A stretch of 34,665 nucleotides of DNA. Origin: Treponema sp. UBA1793 (lineage in GTDB: Bacteria > Spirochaetota > Spirochaetia > Treponematales > Treponemataceae). The notes under the pieces were generated by a model. It had not been told where the DNA came from. It saw nothing but the letters and a program-made list of their open reading frames with translations, and searched no databases. Shown here one piece after another: positions 16,701 through 24,268 of this stretch; positions within the stretch are counted from its first letter, which is position 1, and each line of letters begins with the position of its first letter. The position numbers and the translations under genes are program-made. The stretch is from assembly GCA_002314445.1 (NCBI GenBank), contig DCFX01000080.1, positions 15,532 through 50,196 on the forward strand. The letters run 5' to 3'.

Positions 16701-16932
16701 TGCCGGTATAAGCGGTAAAATGCTTCCGCTGGAAAGGGAACATTCCGACGTCGACATAGAAGAAGAGCGGCGGCTGTTTTTCGTGGGAATGACCCGCGCG
16801 GAAGAAGAGCTTGTACTGACTGCGGCTGAACCGCTTTCAGTCTTTTTAAGCGAACTGCCGGATACTGTTCAACGCATTACTCCGCTTCCGAAACGGGCTG
16901 ATAGGGAAATACAGCAGCTGTCTTTGTTTTAG
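13720..16932 (+). CDS. Endonuclease Q-like PHP nuclease fused to UvrD/PcrA helicase
   Basis: A 1070-aa two-part protein. Residues 1 to about 410 match the EndoQ/TIGR00375 PHP family: DLHIHS at 5-10, a GTGDFTH turn, several His/Asp metal ligands and a CPVCG zinc element (Cys289, Cys292) followed by ITIGVLHRVLELADR. Known EndoQ enzymes cut 5' of uracil, hypoxanthine and abasic sites. After a linker rich in charged residues, an SF1 helicase follows: Walker A GPGTGKT at 494-500, DEFQD at 657-661, GDPDQSIYGFRGA, TLHGSKGLEFPVVFLAG and FFVGMTRAEEEL. All helicase motifs look intact. The likely role is repair of deaminated DNA with nicking and unwinding in one chain. The start is set by the PHP motif, since an earlier in-frame start adds unconserved residues. 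Confidence 0.9.
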   Translation: MYIADLHIHSKYSRATSPDGDAPHLDLWARKKGIGLVGTGDFTHPVWRKELRESLVPAEEGFYTLKDDLCLPSETAGTNPAPRFVVTGEISCIYKKNGKTRKIHNVILLPGLDEADRVAKKLEAIGNIHSDGRPILGLDCHDLLDIVLDACPKAVFIPAHIWTPHFALFGAFSGFDTIEECFEDLTGEIHAVETGLSSDPPMNWRVSALDRFTLVSNSDAHSPSKLGREANLIESGLSYPELKQAVETGTGFGGTIEFFPEEGKYHLDGHRDCLKSLSPEETEKLDGLCPVCGKKITIGVLHRVLELADRPEGYRPPHAKPFESLIPLPEVIASSTGNSTESKKTEALYAHMLKELGPEFSILRTVSVDDIARAAGACVAEGIRRLRERKVERIAGYDGKYGEIRLFDDAERDIFEGQSLLFDAPEQCTKQRKLSEALKNNPDHGAAEKPQPVQKTEFQAVSDNAEKEAGRDGLNSEQFEAVTAREAAVAVIAGPGTGKTKTLVSRIAYLIESCGVHPSEITAVTFTNRAASEMRVRLESRLGGPQAVQGLTVGTFHAVCLRLLDSRPILSENQALLLVQDILAELKIKKTARGTLRAISDVKNGKPVQDAGIDEAVYEKYCENLRSMGIRDLDDLLLDALKLEEKNGPMFNYLLVDEFQDINNVQRQLVRRWSTGGQSLFVIGDPDQSIYGFRGASASCFSGLQKDFPSLRIISLRKNYRSAPGIISSALSVISRNTGGERKLEATRPSGEPVRLLTAGSPLSEGIWIAKEIAGITGGLGMLDSQKYVTSQRKRHPFSEIAVLCRTHRQLGNIEFCLQHDSIPYVVSGRGDELDDPSVQGALSFFRFLLNPSDTASLTLCLRLIWNCTAEQAECAVTACGKCKNPESLESVSGTNGFPHDFSADIASYIPRIRDEKPEILLEQWAEKHGKNAAMEHLISIAVFHATMAALLDTLTLGEEADLRRASGKEYASGAVQLMTLHGSKGLEFPVVFLAGISGKMLPLEREHSDVDIEEERRLFFVGMTRAEEELVLTAAEPLSVFLSELPDTVQRITPLPKRADREIQQLSLF

Positions 16933-16962
16933 GAATCCACCTGTTCTTTCCGCGTGTACGTC

Positions 16963-18498
16963 TTACGGATGCCTCATCCTGATGTACTCACGGGGCGAAA
17001 GTCCCGTTACTTCCCTGAAGACTTTGCTGAAATATTTGGGATCGCCGTATCCCGTTTTTTCGCCTATTTCGCGGATTTTGCAGCCGGAGTCAAGCATCAT
17101 CTTTTTTGCGACGCCGATTCGGTATTTTTTTATATACGCTGAAAAACTGATTCCGACTTCCTTTGTAAAGAGGTGGCTCAGATAATCAGGAGTAATACCC
17201 GTTTTTCCGGCAATCTGTTCAAGCGATATGTCGCTGCTGTATGAAGCCGCTATATAATTGATTATTTTCCTGACGGTTAGTGAATATTCCTGGCAGTTTT
17301 CGTTTTCACAGGCTGCATACATATCTGCGATGTTGTTCAGACAGTCGACCATGTCGTCGGCTGTACAACAGTTTTTCAGTATATCGAATACGCGGAAATC
17401 CTGAATGCGGTCGTACGCATTGACGTTCAGTTCCTGATAGCAGACGAGAATGGAGAACGCATAGCTGGTACACGTCCTGATAATCCGGGACGGCGTATAC
17501 CGGCGTGTCTTAAAAAAATCGACAAACTGCCGGTTGATTTTCTTCAGCTCTCCGGCATCATTATTTTTTATCGCATACAAAGCTTCAAGGTCAAACTGAC
17601 GCGGCAAAGCTGAGTTATCGGGATGCATACTTTCCACAAGTTCCGGTGAAATAACTTTTTCGTTTCCAAGCGATAATGCCCATGAACTCAATGTCTTTAT
17701 CCTGTCCTTCATACCGCAGAGTTCGCTGCTGCTTTCGATTTGAATAAGCGTAACCGTGCAGTCACGGAATCCGGCTTTGAAAACAGAATATATGAAATTA
17801 TAATTCAGGATTTTTTCTATTTCCGCGAACTGTTTGTCCGTCGTAATAAGCAGCGGCAGAAGCCTGTCGTCTTTCATAATGGAAATATAATAATCGGGGA
17901 AATCATAATACTGGCAGAACTGTATGACAGCTTTTGTGAGCCCCTCAATGCTGCTGTTTTTACCGTAATAGAGTGTGAGCAGGTACCTGTTTCCGGGCTG
18001 CTGCGCTGCATCAAGATTTTTGAGCGCTTCCCGGGAGAAAACTGCATCGTTTTGAAGAATACTGGAAAGAATCATGTCGCGCTTTATTGTGCTGTCCGTA
18101 CTTTGCATATTTTTCAATTCGTTGAGTTTTGCAAGATTCCTGATGACGCTTTTCAGCTTTTCGTACGAAATCGGTTTGAGCAGATAATCCTGAACGCCGT
18201 ATTGAATGGCCTGCTGGGCATACCGGAATTCTGCGTATCCGCTCAGAATGACAAAAGCCGGCATGCCGGATTTCATTTCCGGAGTCTGCCTCAGCTTTTC
18301 TATCATTTCGAGTCCGTTCATTTTGGGAAGTTCTATGTCGACGAACGCCAGATCCGGACGGTACTTTACGGCCATGTCGTATCCTTCCTGTCCGTTTGCC
18401 GCTTTACCGCAGACTGTGTGTTCGGGACTTGTTTTTGTTATCAAATCAGCCAGTCCTTCCCGTGCGTTGTATTCGTCTTCAACTATGAGAATTTTCAT
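16963..18498 (-). CDS. YesN-like response regulator, AraC-type DNA-binding
   Basis: A 511-aa cytoplasmic regulator. The N-terminal receiver has the acidic pair in VEDEY, the phosphoacceptor Asp54 (FVDIELPKMNG) and the conserved Lys in LLKPISYEK. A long central region is typical of YesN proteins and lacks a named motif. The C-terminal 100 residues are an AraC double helix-turn-helix (GITPDYLSHLFTKEVG, then TGYGDPKYFSKVFREVTG). It is the last gene of the carbohydrate locus, 51 bases after its kinase, with AAGGAGGCG before the start. Regulators of this type usually activate the adjoining sugar importer and hydrolase genes. Confidence 0.92.
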   Translation of the reverse strand: MKILIVEDEYNAREGLADLITKTSPEHTVCGKAANGQEGYDMAVKYRPDLAFVDIELPKMNGLEMIEKLRQTPEMKSGMPAFVILSGYAEFRYAQQAIQYGVQDYLLKPISYEKLKSVIRNLAKLNELKNMQSTDSTIKRDMILSSILQNDAVFSREALKNLDAAQQPGNRYLLTLYYGKNSSIEGLTKAVIQFCQYYDFPDYYISIMKDDRLLPLLITTDKQFAEIEKILNYNFIYSVFKAGFRDCTVTLIQIESSSELCGMKDRIKTLSSWALSLGNEKVISPELVESMHPDNSALPRQFDLEALYAIKNNDAGELKKINRQFVDFFKTRRYTPSRIIRTCTSYAFSILVCYQELNVNAYDRIQDFRVFDILKNCCTADDMVDCLNNIADMYAACENENCQEYSLTVRKIINYIAASYSSDISLEQIAGKTGITPDYLSHLFTKEVGISFSAYIKKYRIGVAKKMMLDSGCKIREIGEKTGYGDPKYFSKVFREVTGLSPREYIRMRHP

Positions 18499-18512
18499 CG
18501 GACGCCTCCTTT

Positions 18513-18542
18513 CCGCCGGTTCCCTCTGTTTGACTCCGGCGG
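18513..18542 (-). repeat. Inverted repeat between sensor kinase and regulator
   Basis: CCGCCGG (18513-18519) and CCGGCGG (18536-18542) are perfect complements with a 16-base loop, lying between the two genes and just before the regulator's ribosome binding site. No T tract follows on the minus strand. Confidence 0.4.
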
Positions 18543-18549
18543 CAGCGTT

Positions 18550-20367
18550 TCAGTATTTGCGGGGGATAATGATTGACACCTTTGTCCCCTTGTTTTCTCC
18601 GCTTGAAATCGTCATGCCGGCTTTATCCCCGTAATACATTTTCAGCCGTTCATATACGTTCCTGATTCCTATTCCGCTTCCCTGATTTTCAGACAGAAGG
18701 TGATCCGCTTTTTCTTTGGGAATGCCGTTTCCGTTGTCTTCTATTATTATACGTATAAAACTGTCCTGAAAAACGGCGATACGGATAGTCAGCAGTCTTC
18801 CCGAATCGAATCCTTTAAAACCGTGGATGACCGCATTTTCTACAATCGGCTGCAGCAGCAGTTTATAAATCCTGCCGTTCAAAACTTCATCTTCAACATC
18901 AAATTCCGATTTAAAGCAGTTGTTGAATCTGACTTCGTGCAGGTACAGATATTTTTTGAGCCAGTCGACGGCTTCAAAAATGGTTACTTCTTCGTTCGGT
19001 GTCCTGATGCTGTACCGTAATATCTGGGCAAGACTGCTGATCATTTCGCTTACTTCGTAATTTTCGCGTTTTATTGCCATCCAGTTTATACAGTCGAGCG
19101 TATTATACAGAAAGTGCGGATTAATCTGCGCTACAATTGCGTTCAACTCGTCTTCCCTCCGCTTGTTTGAAATTTCGTAGATATATTCGCTCTGCTTCTT
19201 CAGGTTGCTTATAAGCGTGTTGATTCTCAGAATCATATCGTTGAATTCCCTGCTGATGAAAATCAACTCACGTTCGCCCTTGAGCTTTATATGAGCGCTG
19301 AAATCACCCTGTTTTGCCTTTTGAATTTCCTGAACAATGCCATTAACCGAGCGGGAAAATCTGTTTGAGAACAGGAAAATCAGGATGATGCAGACAGAAA
19401 TTATCAGCATCGTTATTCCCATTGTAATTTTCAACAGCATAGTCGTTTCGTAAAACATGCTGTTTTTGTCTATCAGATTCAGAATGTACCAGTCTGTATT
19501 GCTTATTTCCGCAGTGTTTACGATGATGCCGTCCTGTCTGTTGAGGGGAACGGCAGAGAGAATGTTACCGATATCGTAACCGTCCGGCGTTCTGCCGAGT
19601 ATGGAGCCAATGTACTTTTTGTTATGAAATGATACGATAGTTCCTTCTTTGTCTACTATAAATGAGTACTCTCTGACGTTCTGTTTTTTACCGTTTGTGA
19701 TATTGCAGATATTCTGCAGCTGTTTTTCGTTGATGGTGAGCGTCAGGATTCCCAGGTCTTCGCCTGTTTTTACGTTCCACGCGCGTATACCAAGCGTATA
19801 CAGATATTTTTCTTCATTATTATAATAATAGTGCCTCGTATTCAGCAGCATGACGCGCCCGCTGTCGTGGACTGCTTCATAAATCTGTTTTTTTTCCGGA
19901 GTGGTCCATGAGTCCCATACGTAGTTTTTTGCGCTTAAACTTTTTTTGTCGTAAAATACGCTGTAGAATGATTTGTTGATAAAGGTAATGTCCGCTATCT
20001 CGTCACGGATATCGGCATACGATGCAAGCAGGTCCCGCAGCTTCAGGCTGCCGGATTCTTTTTCAAAGTCGTCTCCGTTATTGACTCTTATTTCGTTCTC
20101 TACGATATCATCGTCGGTAACGGCTCTGTACAGAATTTCGCGGTAATATTCAAGATCGGATTCTATGTTGTTTTTTATATACGAAAGGTTATTGCTGGTG
20201 AGCGTGTTGATTTTCTGTTCCAGATAGTACCTGCTGAAATTGTAGAAAACTATCTGCATAATCAGGATTGGAATAACCGAAATGATAATATAAATGAATA
20301 TCATTTCGGTTTTGATGCTGTAATGGTACTTTTCCCGGGAACCGGCATGTTTCATGATTCTGTTCAT
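18550..20367 (-). CDS. YesM-like sensor histidine kinase
   Basis: A 605-aa membrane kinase. Transmembrane segments at about 22-42 and 312-333 enclose a large extracytoplasmic region of the double-Cache type. A HAMP linker (334-385) leads to the His_kinase box QINPHFLYNTLD with phosphoacceptor His418. The ATPase domain shows ENAVIHGF, EDNGNGIP and GSGIGIRNVYERL. YesM kinases sense extracellular sugars, often together with binding proteins, and phosphorylate a YesN partner, here the next gene. A promoter-like sequence lies in the 33-base gap upstream. The start at 20367 lacks a strong Shine-Dalgarno sequence; a second Met four codons later is no better. Confidence 0.92.
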   Translation of the reverse strand: MNRIMKHAGSREKYHYSIKTEMIFIYIIISVIPILIMQIVFYNFSRYYLEQKINTLTSNNLSYIKNNIESDLEYYREILYRAVTDDDIVENEIRVNNGDDFEKESGSLKLRDLLASYADIRDEIADITFINKSFYSVFYDKKSLSAKNYVWDSWTTPEKKQIYEAVHDSGRVMLLNTRHYYYNNEEKYLYTLGIRAWNVKTGEDLGILTLTINEKQLQNICNITNGKKQNVREYSFIVDKEGTIVSFHNKKYIGSILGRTPDGYDIGNILSAVPLNRQDGIIVNTAEISNTDWYILNLIDKNSMFYETTMLLKITMGITMLIISVCIILIFLFSNRFSRSVNGIVQEIQKAKQGDFSAHIKLKGERELIFISREFNDMILRINTLISNLKKQSEYIYEISNKRREDELNAIVAQINPHFLYNTLDCINWMAIKRENYEVSEMISSLAQILRYSIRTPNEEVTIFEAVDWLKKYLYLHEVRFNNCFKSEFDVEDEVLNGRIYKLLLQPIVENAVIHGFKGFDSGRLLTIRIAVFQDSFIRIIIEDNGNGIPKEKADHLLSENQGSGIGIRNVYERLKMYYGDKAGMTISSGENKGTKVSIIIPRKY

Positions 20368-20375
20368 CGGCTTTC

Positions 20376-20404
20376 AGTATACCATACGTATCTGATGCCG
20401 TCAG
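20376..20404 (-). promoter_or_regulatory. Predicted internal promoter for the YesM/YesN pair
   Basis: On the minus strand CTGACG (20404-20399) and TATACT (20381-20376) are 17 bases apart, straddling the stop codon of the glycosidase gene. It would let the sensor pair be made at a basal level independent of the importer promoter. Confidence 0.5.
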
Positions 20405-22383
20405 TCGATCTTCAGAAATACGGGAATTGTATCAATCGGAGCGCTGCATTCGATTGTCTGCCCGCCGTCGTACTGAGGTTCCGTTCCCTGCATCTTCCAG
20501 CGGGTACCCGAAGGCAGATAGACAGACCGCTTCCTCATGCCGGCATACAGCACAGGTGCAGCGAGAATTGAGGGGCCGAACATATATTCGTCCGAAACAG
20601 TCCAGCAGCTGCCGTCTTCCGGAAAATCGTAAAACAGCGGACGCATGACCGGTGTTCCTTTTTCGTGTGCGGCTTTCATGCATTCCGTTATATACGGCTT
20701 CATATCTTCCCTGATGCGGATATATTTTCTGAATATATCATACGCTTCTTCACCATAACTCCAGATTTCATTCGCAGCGCCGCTCGGGCATAATCCGCCT
20801 CCTTCTGTTCCCAGCGGTGCTGTATGCGGTTCCCTGTCGCCGTGCATGCGCAGTACCGGGCAGAATGCGGCAAACTGGAACCAGCGGATTATCAGTTCCC
20901 GGAATGAGGAATCACCGGGATTTCCGCCGTGAAAACCGCCGATGTCTGTCGTCCACCAGGGAATTCCTGCCAGCCCCATATTCAAACCTGCACAGAGCTG
21001 CCGGCGGAGCACCTTAAACGACGAATAAATATCGCCGGACCAGACAAGTGCGCCGAACCGCTGGCTGCCTGCCCACGCACAGCGTACAAGATTGATGATA
21101 TTCTGCTGCCCGCATGATTTCATGCCGTCGAAAAAAGTTTTTGCATACATAAACGGATATATGTTGCCTGTCCGGAGTACCGGTCCTATATGATAACGGT
21201 ACAAATCATAATCATATACAGAGTATTCAGGTTCTGCTTCGTCGAGCCAGAATATGCGTATTCCTCTGTCGTAATAATTCTGTTTTACCTTTTTCCATAC
21301 GAATTCTTCCGCAGCAGGATTCGTCGGATCAAAGAAAACCGTATCGCCCAGATAGTCCATCGTTGTGCGTATTCCGCGATCCGTGCGGACAAGATAGCCT
21401 TTGTCCATCATTTCTTTGTAATTTTCACTCGTTTTATCGACAGTGGGCCATACGGAAACCATCAGCTCAATGCCCATGTCTTTCAATTCTTTTATCATGC
21501 CGTCGGGATCGGGCCAGTATTTTGGATCGAATTTCCATTCGCCCTGTTTTGTCCAGTGGAAATAATCGATGACAATCACGGACAGCGGAATCTGCCGTTT
21601 TTTATATTCCCTTGCTACCGTAAGCAGTTCTTCCTGAGTCTGATAGCGCAGCTTGCACTGCCACAGCCCCATCGCATATTCCGGCATCATCGGAACCGTT
21701 CCTGTTACAGCTGCATAATCCTGTTCAATTTCAGCAGGCGTATCTCCTGCTGTTATCCAGTAATCAATCTGCGCAGATGACGATGCAGTCCATTCCGTTA
21801 TATTTTTTGAAAATACGGCTTTACCTACTGCAGGATTATTCCACAGAAAGCCGTATCCGAGATTTGACATAAGGAAAGGGACACTTGCCTGCGAATTCCT
21901 CTGTGCAAGTTCGAGCGAGCAGTTTTTTAAGTTAAGAAACTCCTGCTGATACTGTCCCATGCCGTACAGTTTCTCTTCCGGTTCTGATTCAAACCTCACC
22001 GTAATCCGGAAAATGTTTCCCGCCTCAGGTTTGAACTCCCGCGCTTCCAGTTCGAGCGCGCTGCAGTCCCGGAGTACGTTCCTGCGGTTCCTGACAAATT
22101 CCTCGAGTAATACGGTTCCGGCCTGATTATAGAACGTAATTTTCCCGGCAGCCGTAACTGCCGCTGTAATTTTTCCGTTTATTATTTTTGCTGAACTTTC
22201 TTCTTCCGTGATGACAGCGGAACGTGTTTCCGGCGCGAGCAGCGCCCAGTCGTTTTCATCCATTTTATCTGTAACTGTCGACCGGATTCTCAAACCGTTC
22301 TTTCCCCACGGTTCGAGCCAGAGGGTTTCATGATTATACTCCCATACAAGCCTGTTTTTCTCAGTCCTGAAAAATGAACACAT
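20401..22383 (-). CDS. Glycoside hydrolase family 31 enzyme (alpha-xylosidase/alpha-glucosidase type)
   Basis: A 660-aa GH31 enzyme, which releases alpha-linked glucose, xylose or related sugars with retention. The catalytic nucleophile is predicted as Asp381 in FWLDEAEPE, and the acid/base as Asp451 in VWSGDIYSSF. The downstream IPWWTTDIGGFHGG is a family landmark. The DEAEPE form resembles alpha-xylosidase-like subfamilies, but the substrate is uncertain. There is no signal peptide, so it should act in the cytoplasm on oligosaccharides brought in by the neighbouring importer. The start follows GGAGG by a short spacer. A terminator-like hairpin lies between it and the permease gene. Confidence 0.9.
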   Translation of the reverse strand: MCSFFRTEKNRLVWEYNHETLWLEPWGKNGLRIRSTVTDKMDENDWALLAPETRSAVITEEESSAKIINGKITAAVTAAGKITFYNQAGTVLLEEFVRNRRNVLRDCSALELEAREFKPEAGNIFRITVRFESEPEEKLYGMGQYQQEFLNLKNCSLELAQRNSQASVPFLMSNLGYGFLWNNPAVGKAVFSKNITEWTASSSAQIDYWITAGDTPAEIEQDYAAVTGTVPMMPEYAMGLWQCKLRYQTQEELLTVAREYKKRQIPLSVIVIDYFHWTKQGEWKFDPKYWPDPDGMIKELKDMGIELMVSVWPTVDKTSENYKEMMDKGYLVRTDRGIRTTMDYLGDTVFFDPTNPAAEEFVWKKVKQNYYDRGIRIFWLDEAEPEYSVYDYDLYRYHIGPVLRTGNIYPFMYAKTFFDGMKSCGQQNIINLVRCAWAGSQRFGALVWSGDIYSSFKVLRRQLCAGLNMGLAGIPWWTTDIGGFHGGNPGDSSFRELIIRWFQFAAFCPVLRMHGDREPHTAPLGTEGGGLCPSGAANEIWSYGEEAYDIFRKYIRIREDMKPYITECMKAAHEKGTPVMRPLFYDFPEDGSCWTVSDEYMFGPSILAAPVLYAGMRKRSVYLPSGTRWKMQGTEPQYDGGQTIECSAPIDTIPVFLKID

Positions 22384-22401
22384 ATTTCCTCCTGTAAAAA
22401 T

Positions 22402-22430
22402 ACCGCATCAGCGGTGCGCCGGACGGCGCA
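22402..22430 (-). promoter_or_regulatory. Tandem hairpins before the GH31 gene (possible attenuator)
   Basis: Two adjoining hairpins fill the gap: GCGCC/GGCGC arms at 22416-22420 and 22425-22429, and ACCGC/GCGGT arms at 22402-22406 and 22411-22415. Read on the minus strand, the second is followed directly by ATTTTT, resembling a weak terminator that could lower GH31, kinase and regulator expression relative to the importer. Confidence 0.5.
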
Positions 22431-22472
22431 GATTGTAGTTTTCGCAATTCAGAAATCTCATATGATAAAAAA

Positions 22473-23309
22473 TTACCCTTTTATGGCTCCTGTCGTAAGT
22501 CCTGAGACGATATATTTCTGCAGAAATACGAAAATCACGATGACGGGAATTGTTATGACTGTTCCGTATGCCATAATGCAGTTCCACTGGATGCCGTATT
22601 TGCCGATAAAATTGTAGATTCCTGCAGTCATTGACCGCATATTTTCCGAAGAGACAAACGTAAGCGAATACGCAAGATCACCCCACGCGAACAGAAACGA
22701 AAAGACTGCGCACATGATGATGCCCGGAGTTGAGATGGGCATCATGATTTTCAGAAACGACGTAAACGTGTTGCATCCGTCTATTTTTGCCGAGTCTTCC
22801 AGTTCTTTCGGCAGGCTCAGAAAATAGGTTCTGAGGATGAGGATGACGAACGGGATGCCGATTGTCATATCGGCCAGAATTGGCGCAAAGTACGTATCGA
22901 TCAGGTTCAGTTTATTAAAAATGAGATACAGCGGAGTGAGAATGAGCGTGGCGGGAAGCATCTGCGTAACAAGAAACAGCATGATGAATATTCTGCTGCC
23001 CTTCATTCTGAACCGTGCCAGTCCGTACGCTCCCGGAATGGCCAGCACGCATGACAGCAGCATGGTGGACAATGCGATAATAATACTGTTGAAGAACGAT
23101 CTGAAAATAGTTGAACCGCCGGCTACCTGACTTACATATGCATCGAACGTCCAATGTACCGGCAGCAGCGTGGGAACTTTCGCGAAAATATCCGCGTCTG
23201 TTTTGAAGGAACATGATATCATCCAGTATATGGGGAAAAGCATGATAACAGCTACAATGATACTTACGATATTGAGGGTCATCTCATTTTCTTTTTTTGA
23301 TTCATTCAT
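22473..23309 (-). CDS. Carbohydrate ABC transporter permease, MalG-like (CUT1)
   Basis: A 278-aa inner-membrane permease with about six membrane segments. The EAA loop, which contacts the ATPase, appears as ELEDSAKIDGCNTFTSFLKI, and the opening MLFPIYWMISCSFKTD is typical of MalG-type subunits. Its start overlaps the stop of the MalF-like gene by 4 bases. No ATPase gene occurs in this locus, so a shared multiple-sugar ATPase encoded elsewhere is expected. Confidence 0.93.
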   Translation of the reverse strand: MNESKKENEMTLNIVSIIVAVIMLFPIYWMISCSFKTDADIFAKVPTLLPVHWTFDAYVSQVAGGSTIFRSFFNSIIIALSTMLLSCVLAIPGAYGLARFRMKGSRIFIMLFLVTQMLPATLILTPLYLIFNKLNLIDTYFAPILADMTIGIPFVILILRTYFLSLPKELEDSAKIDGCNTFTSFLKIMMPISTPGIIMCAVFSFLFAWGDLAYSLTFVSSENMRSMTAGIYNFIGKYGIQWNCIMAYGTVITIPVIVIFVFLQKYIVSGLTTGAIKG

Positions 23310-24202
23310 TCCATCACCTCGTCTTTTCCTACCATCCTTATATATATAAGGCCGACTGCAAACAGCATCAAAAACAGAATGTTTGCGACTGCCGCTCCCT
23401 TACTAAAGGAATACTGCGTAAATGAAAGCCTGTACGCATAAGTCGACATCACTTCAGTTGCATCAACAGGTCCTCCGCCGGTACTGACAAAAATAAGATC
23501 GAAAACTTTGAACGTATAAATAACTCCGAGTACGATTACCGACAGCATTGAAGCCTTCATAAGGGGAAGTGTTATTTTAAAGAAGCGGACGAACGCATTT
23601 GCTCCGTCGACTTCCGCAGCTTCGTAATAGGAAACAGGAATATTGCTTAGTCCGGTTGTGAGCAGTATCATATTAAAAGGGATCCCGATCCATACGTTAA
23701 TACCGATAACGCTCGGCATGGCCATGTTAAGCGATACAAGGAAATCGAGCGGTTTTGAGATGAAATGCAGGTTCAGCAGAATCTCATTAATAATGCCGCC
23801 GCTGGAACTGAGCATGAATTTTGAAAGCAAAGCCGTCACGGTGACAGGAACCATCCAGCTGATGAGCAGAATACCGCGGATTGGTTTTGCAAGTCTGAAA
23901 TTTTTATTGAATAACAGCGCAAGTGCGAATCCCAGAACAAACTGCAGTATGATGCTTCCGGCCGTAAAGACTATCGTGTTTATGATACTTGTCCTCATTG
24001 TCGATATCTTGAAAAGATCGATATAATTCTGCAGCCCGACGAATTTTTCACTGTGCTGGCCGATTGTAATTACGTCGGTATTGTTGAAACTCAGGACAAA
24101 ATTATAAACAATCGGAAAGCCGACTAGCGCCAGCATAAAAATAAGCGACGGAAGAACAAAATAATATCCTTCCCGGTTCTTTTTAGTAAAATATGTTTTC
24201 AC
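23306..24202 (-). CDS. Carbohydrate ABC transporter permease, MalF-like (CUT1)
   Basis: A 298-aa inner-membrane permease. YYFVLPSLIFMLALVGFPIVYN at the N-terminus and the EAA loop YYEAAEVDGANAFVRFFKIT mark the MalF/UgpA group. The start codon appears to be GTG at 24202, with AAAGGCGG about 8 bases before it. No in-frame ATG fits better. It would pair with the MalG-like subunit to import an oligosaccharide delivered by the upstream lipoprotein. Confidence 0.92.
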   Translation of the reverse strand: MKTYFTKKNREGYYFVLPSLIFMLALVGFPIVYNFVLSFNNTDVITIGQHSEKFVGLQNYIDLFKISTMRTSIINTIVFTAGSIILQFVLGFALALLFNKNFRLAKPIRGILLISWMVPVTVTALLSKFMLSSSGGIINEILLNLHFISKPLDFLVSLNMAMPSVIGINVWIGIPFNMILLTTGLSNIPVSYYEAAEVDGANAFVRFFKITLPLMKASMLSVIVLGVIYTFKVFDLIFVSTGGGPVDATEVMSTYAYRLSFTQYSFSKGAAVANILFLMLFAVGLIYIRMVGKDEVME

Positions 24203-24221
24203 AACATGTACCGCCTTTTGG

Positions 24222-24254
24222 CTGCGGCGAAAGCCTTATTGCCAATCCCCGCAG
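24222..24254 (-). promoter_or_regulatory. Hairpin between binding-protein and permease genes
   Basis: CTGCGG (24222-24227) and CCGCAG (24249-24254) pair around a 21-base loop. Hairpins here commonly keep the binding-protein message more abundant than that of the permeases. No T tract is seen, so this is a weak call. Confidence 0.35.
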
Positions 24255-24268
24255 TATTTTTAAATATG

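Noticed and set aside
13936..16757. Several long minus-strand frames opposite the nuclease-helicase gene
   Set aside because: They lack ribosome binding sites and recognisable motifs, while the plus strand encodes a motif-complete protein. They are antisense shadows.
17740..18576. A 278-codon plus-strand frame opposite the response regulator
   Set aside because: The minus strand carries clear receiver and AraC motifs, and the plus frame has none.
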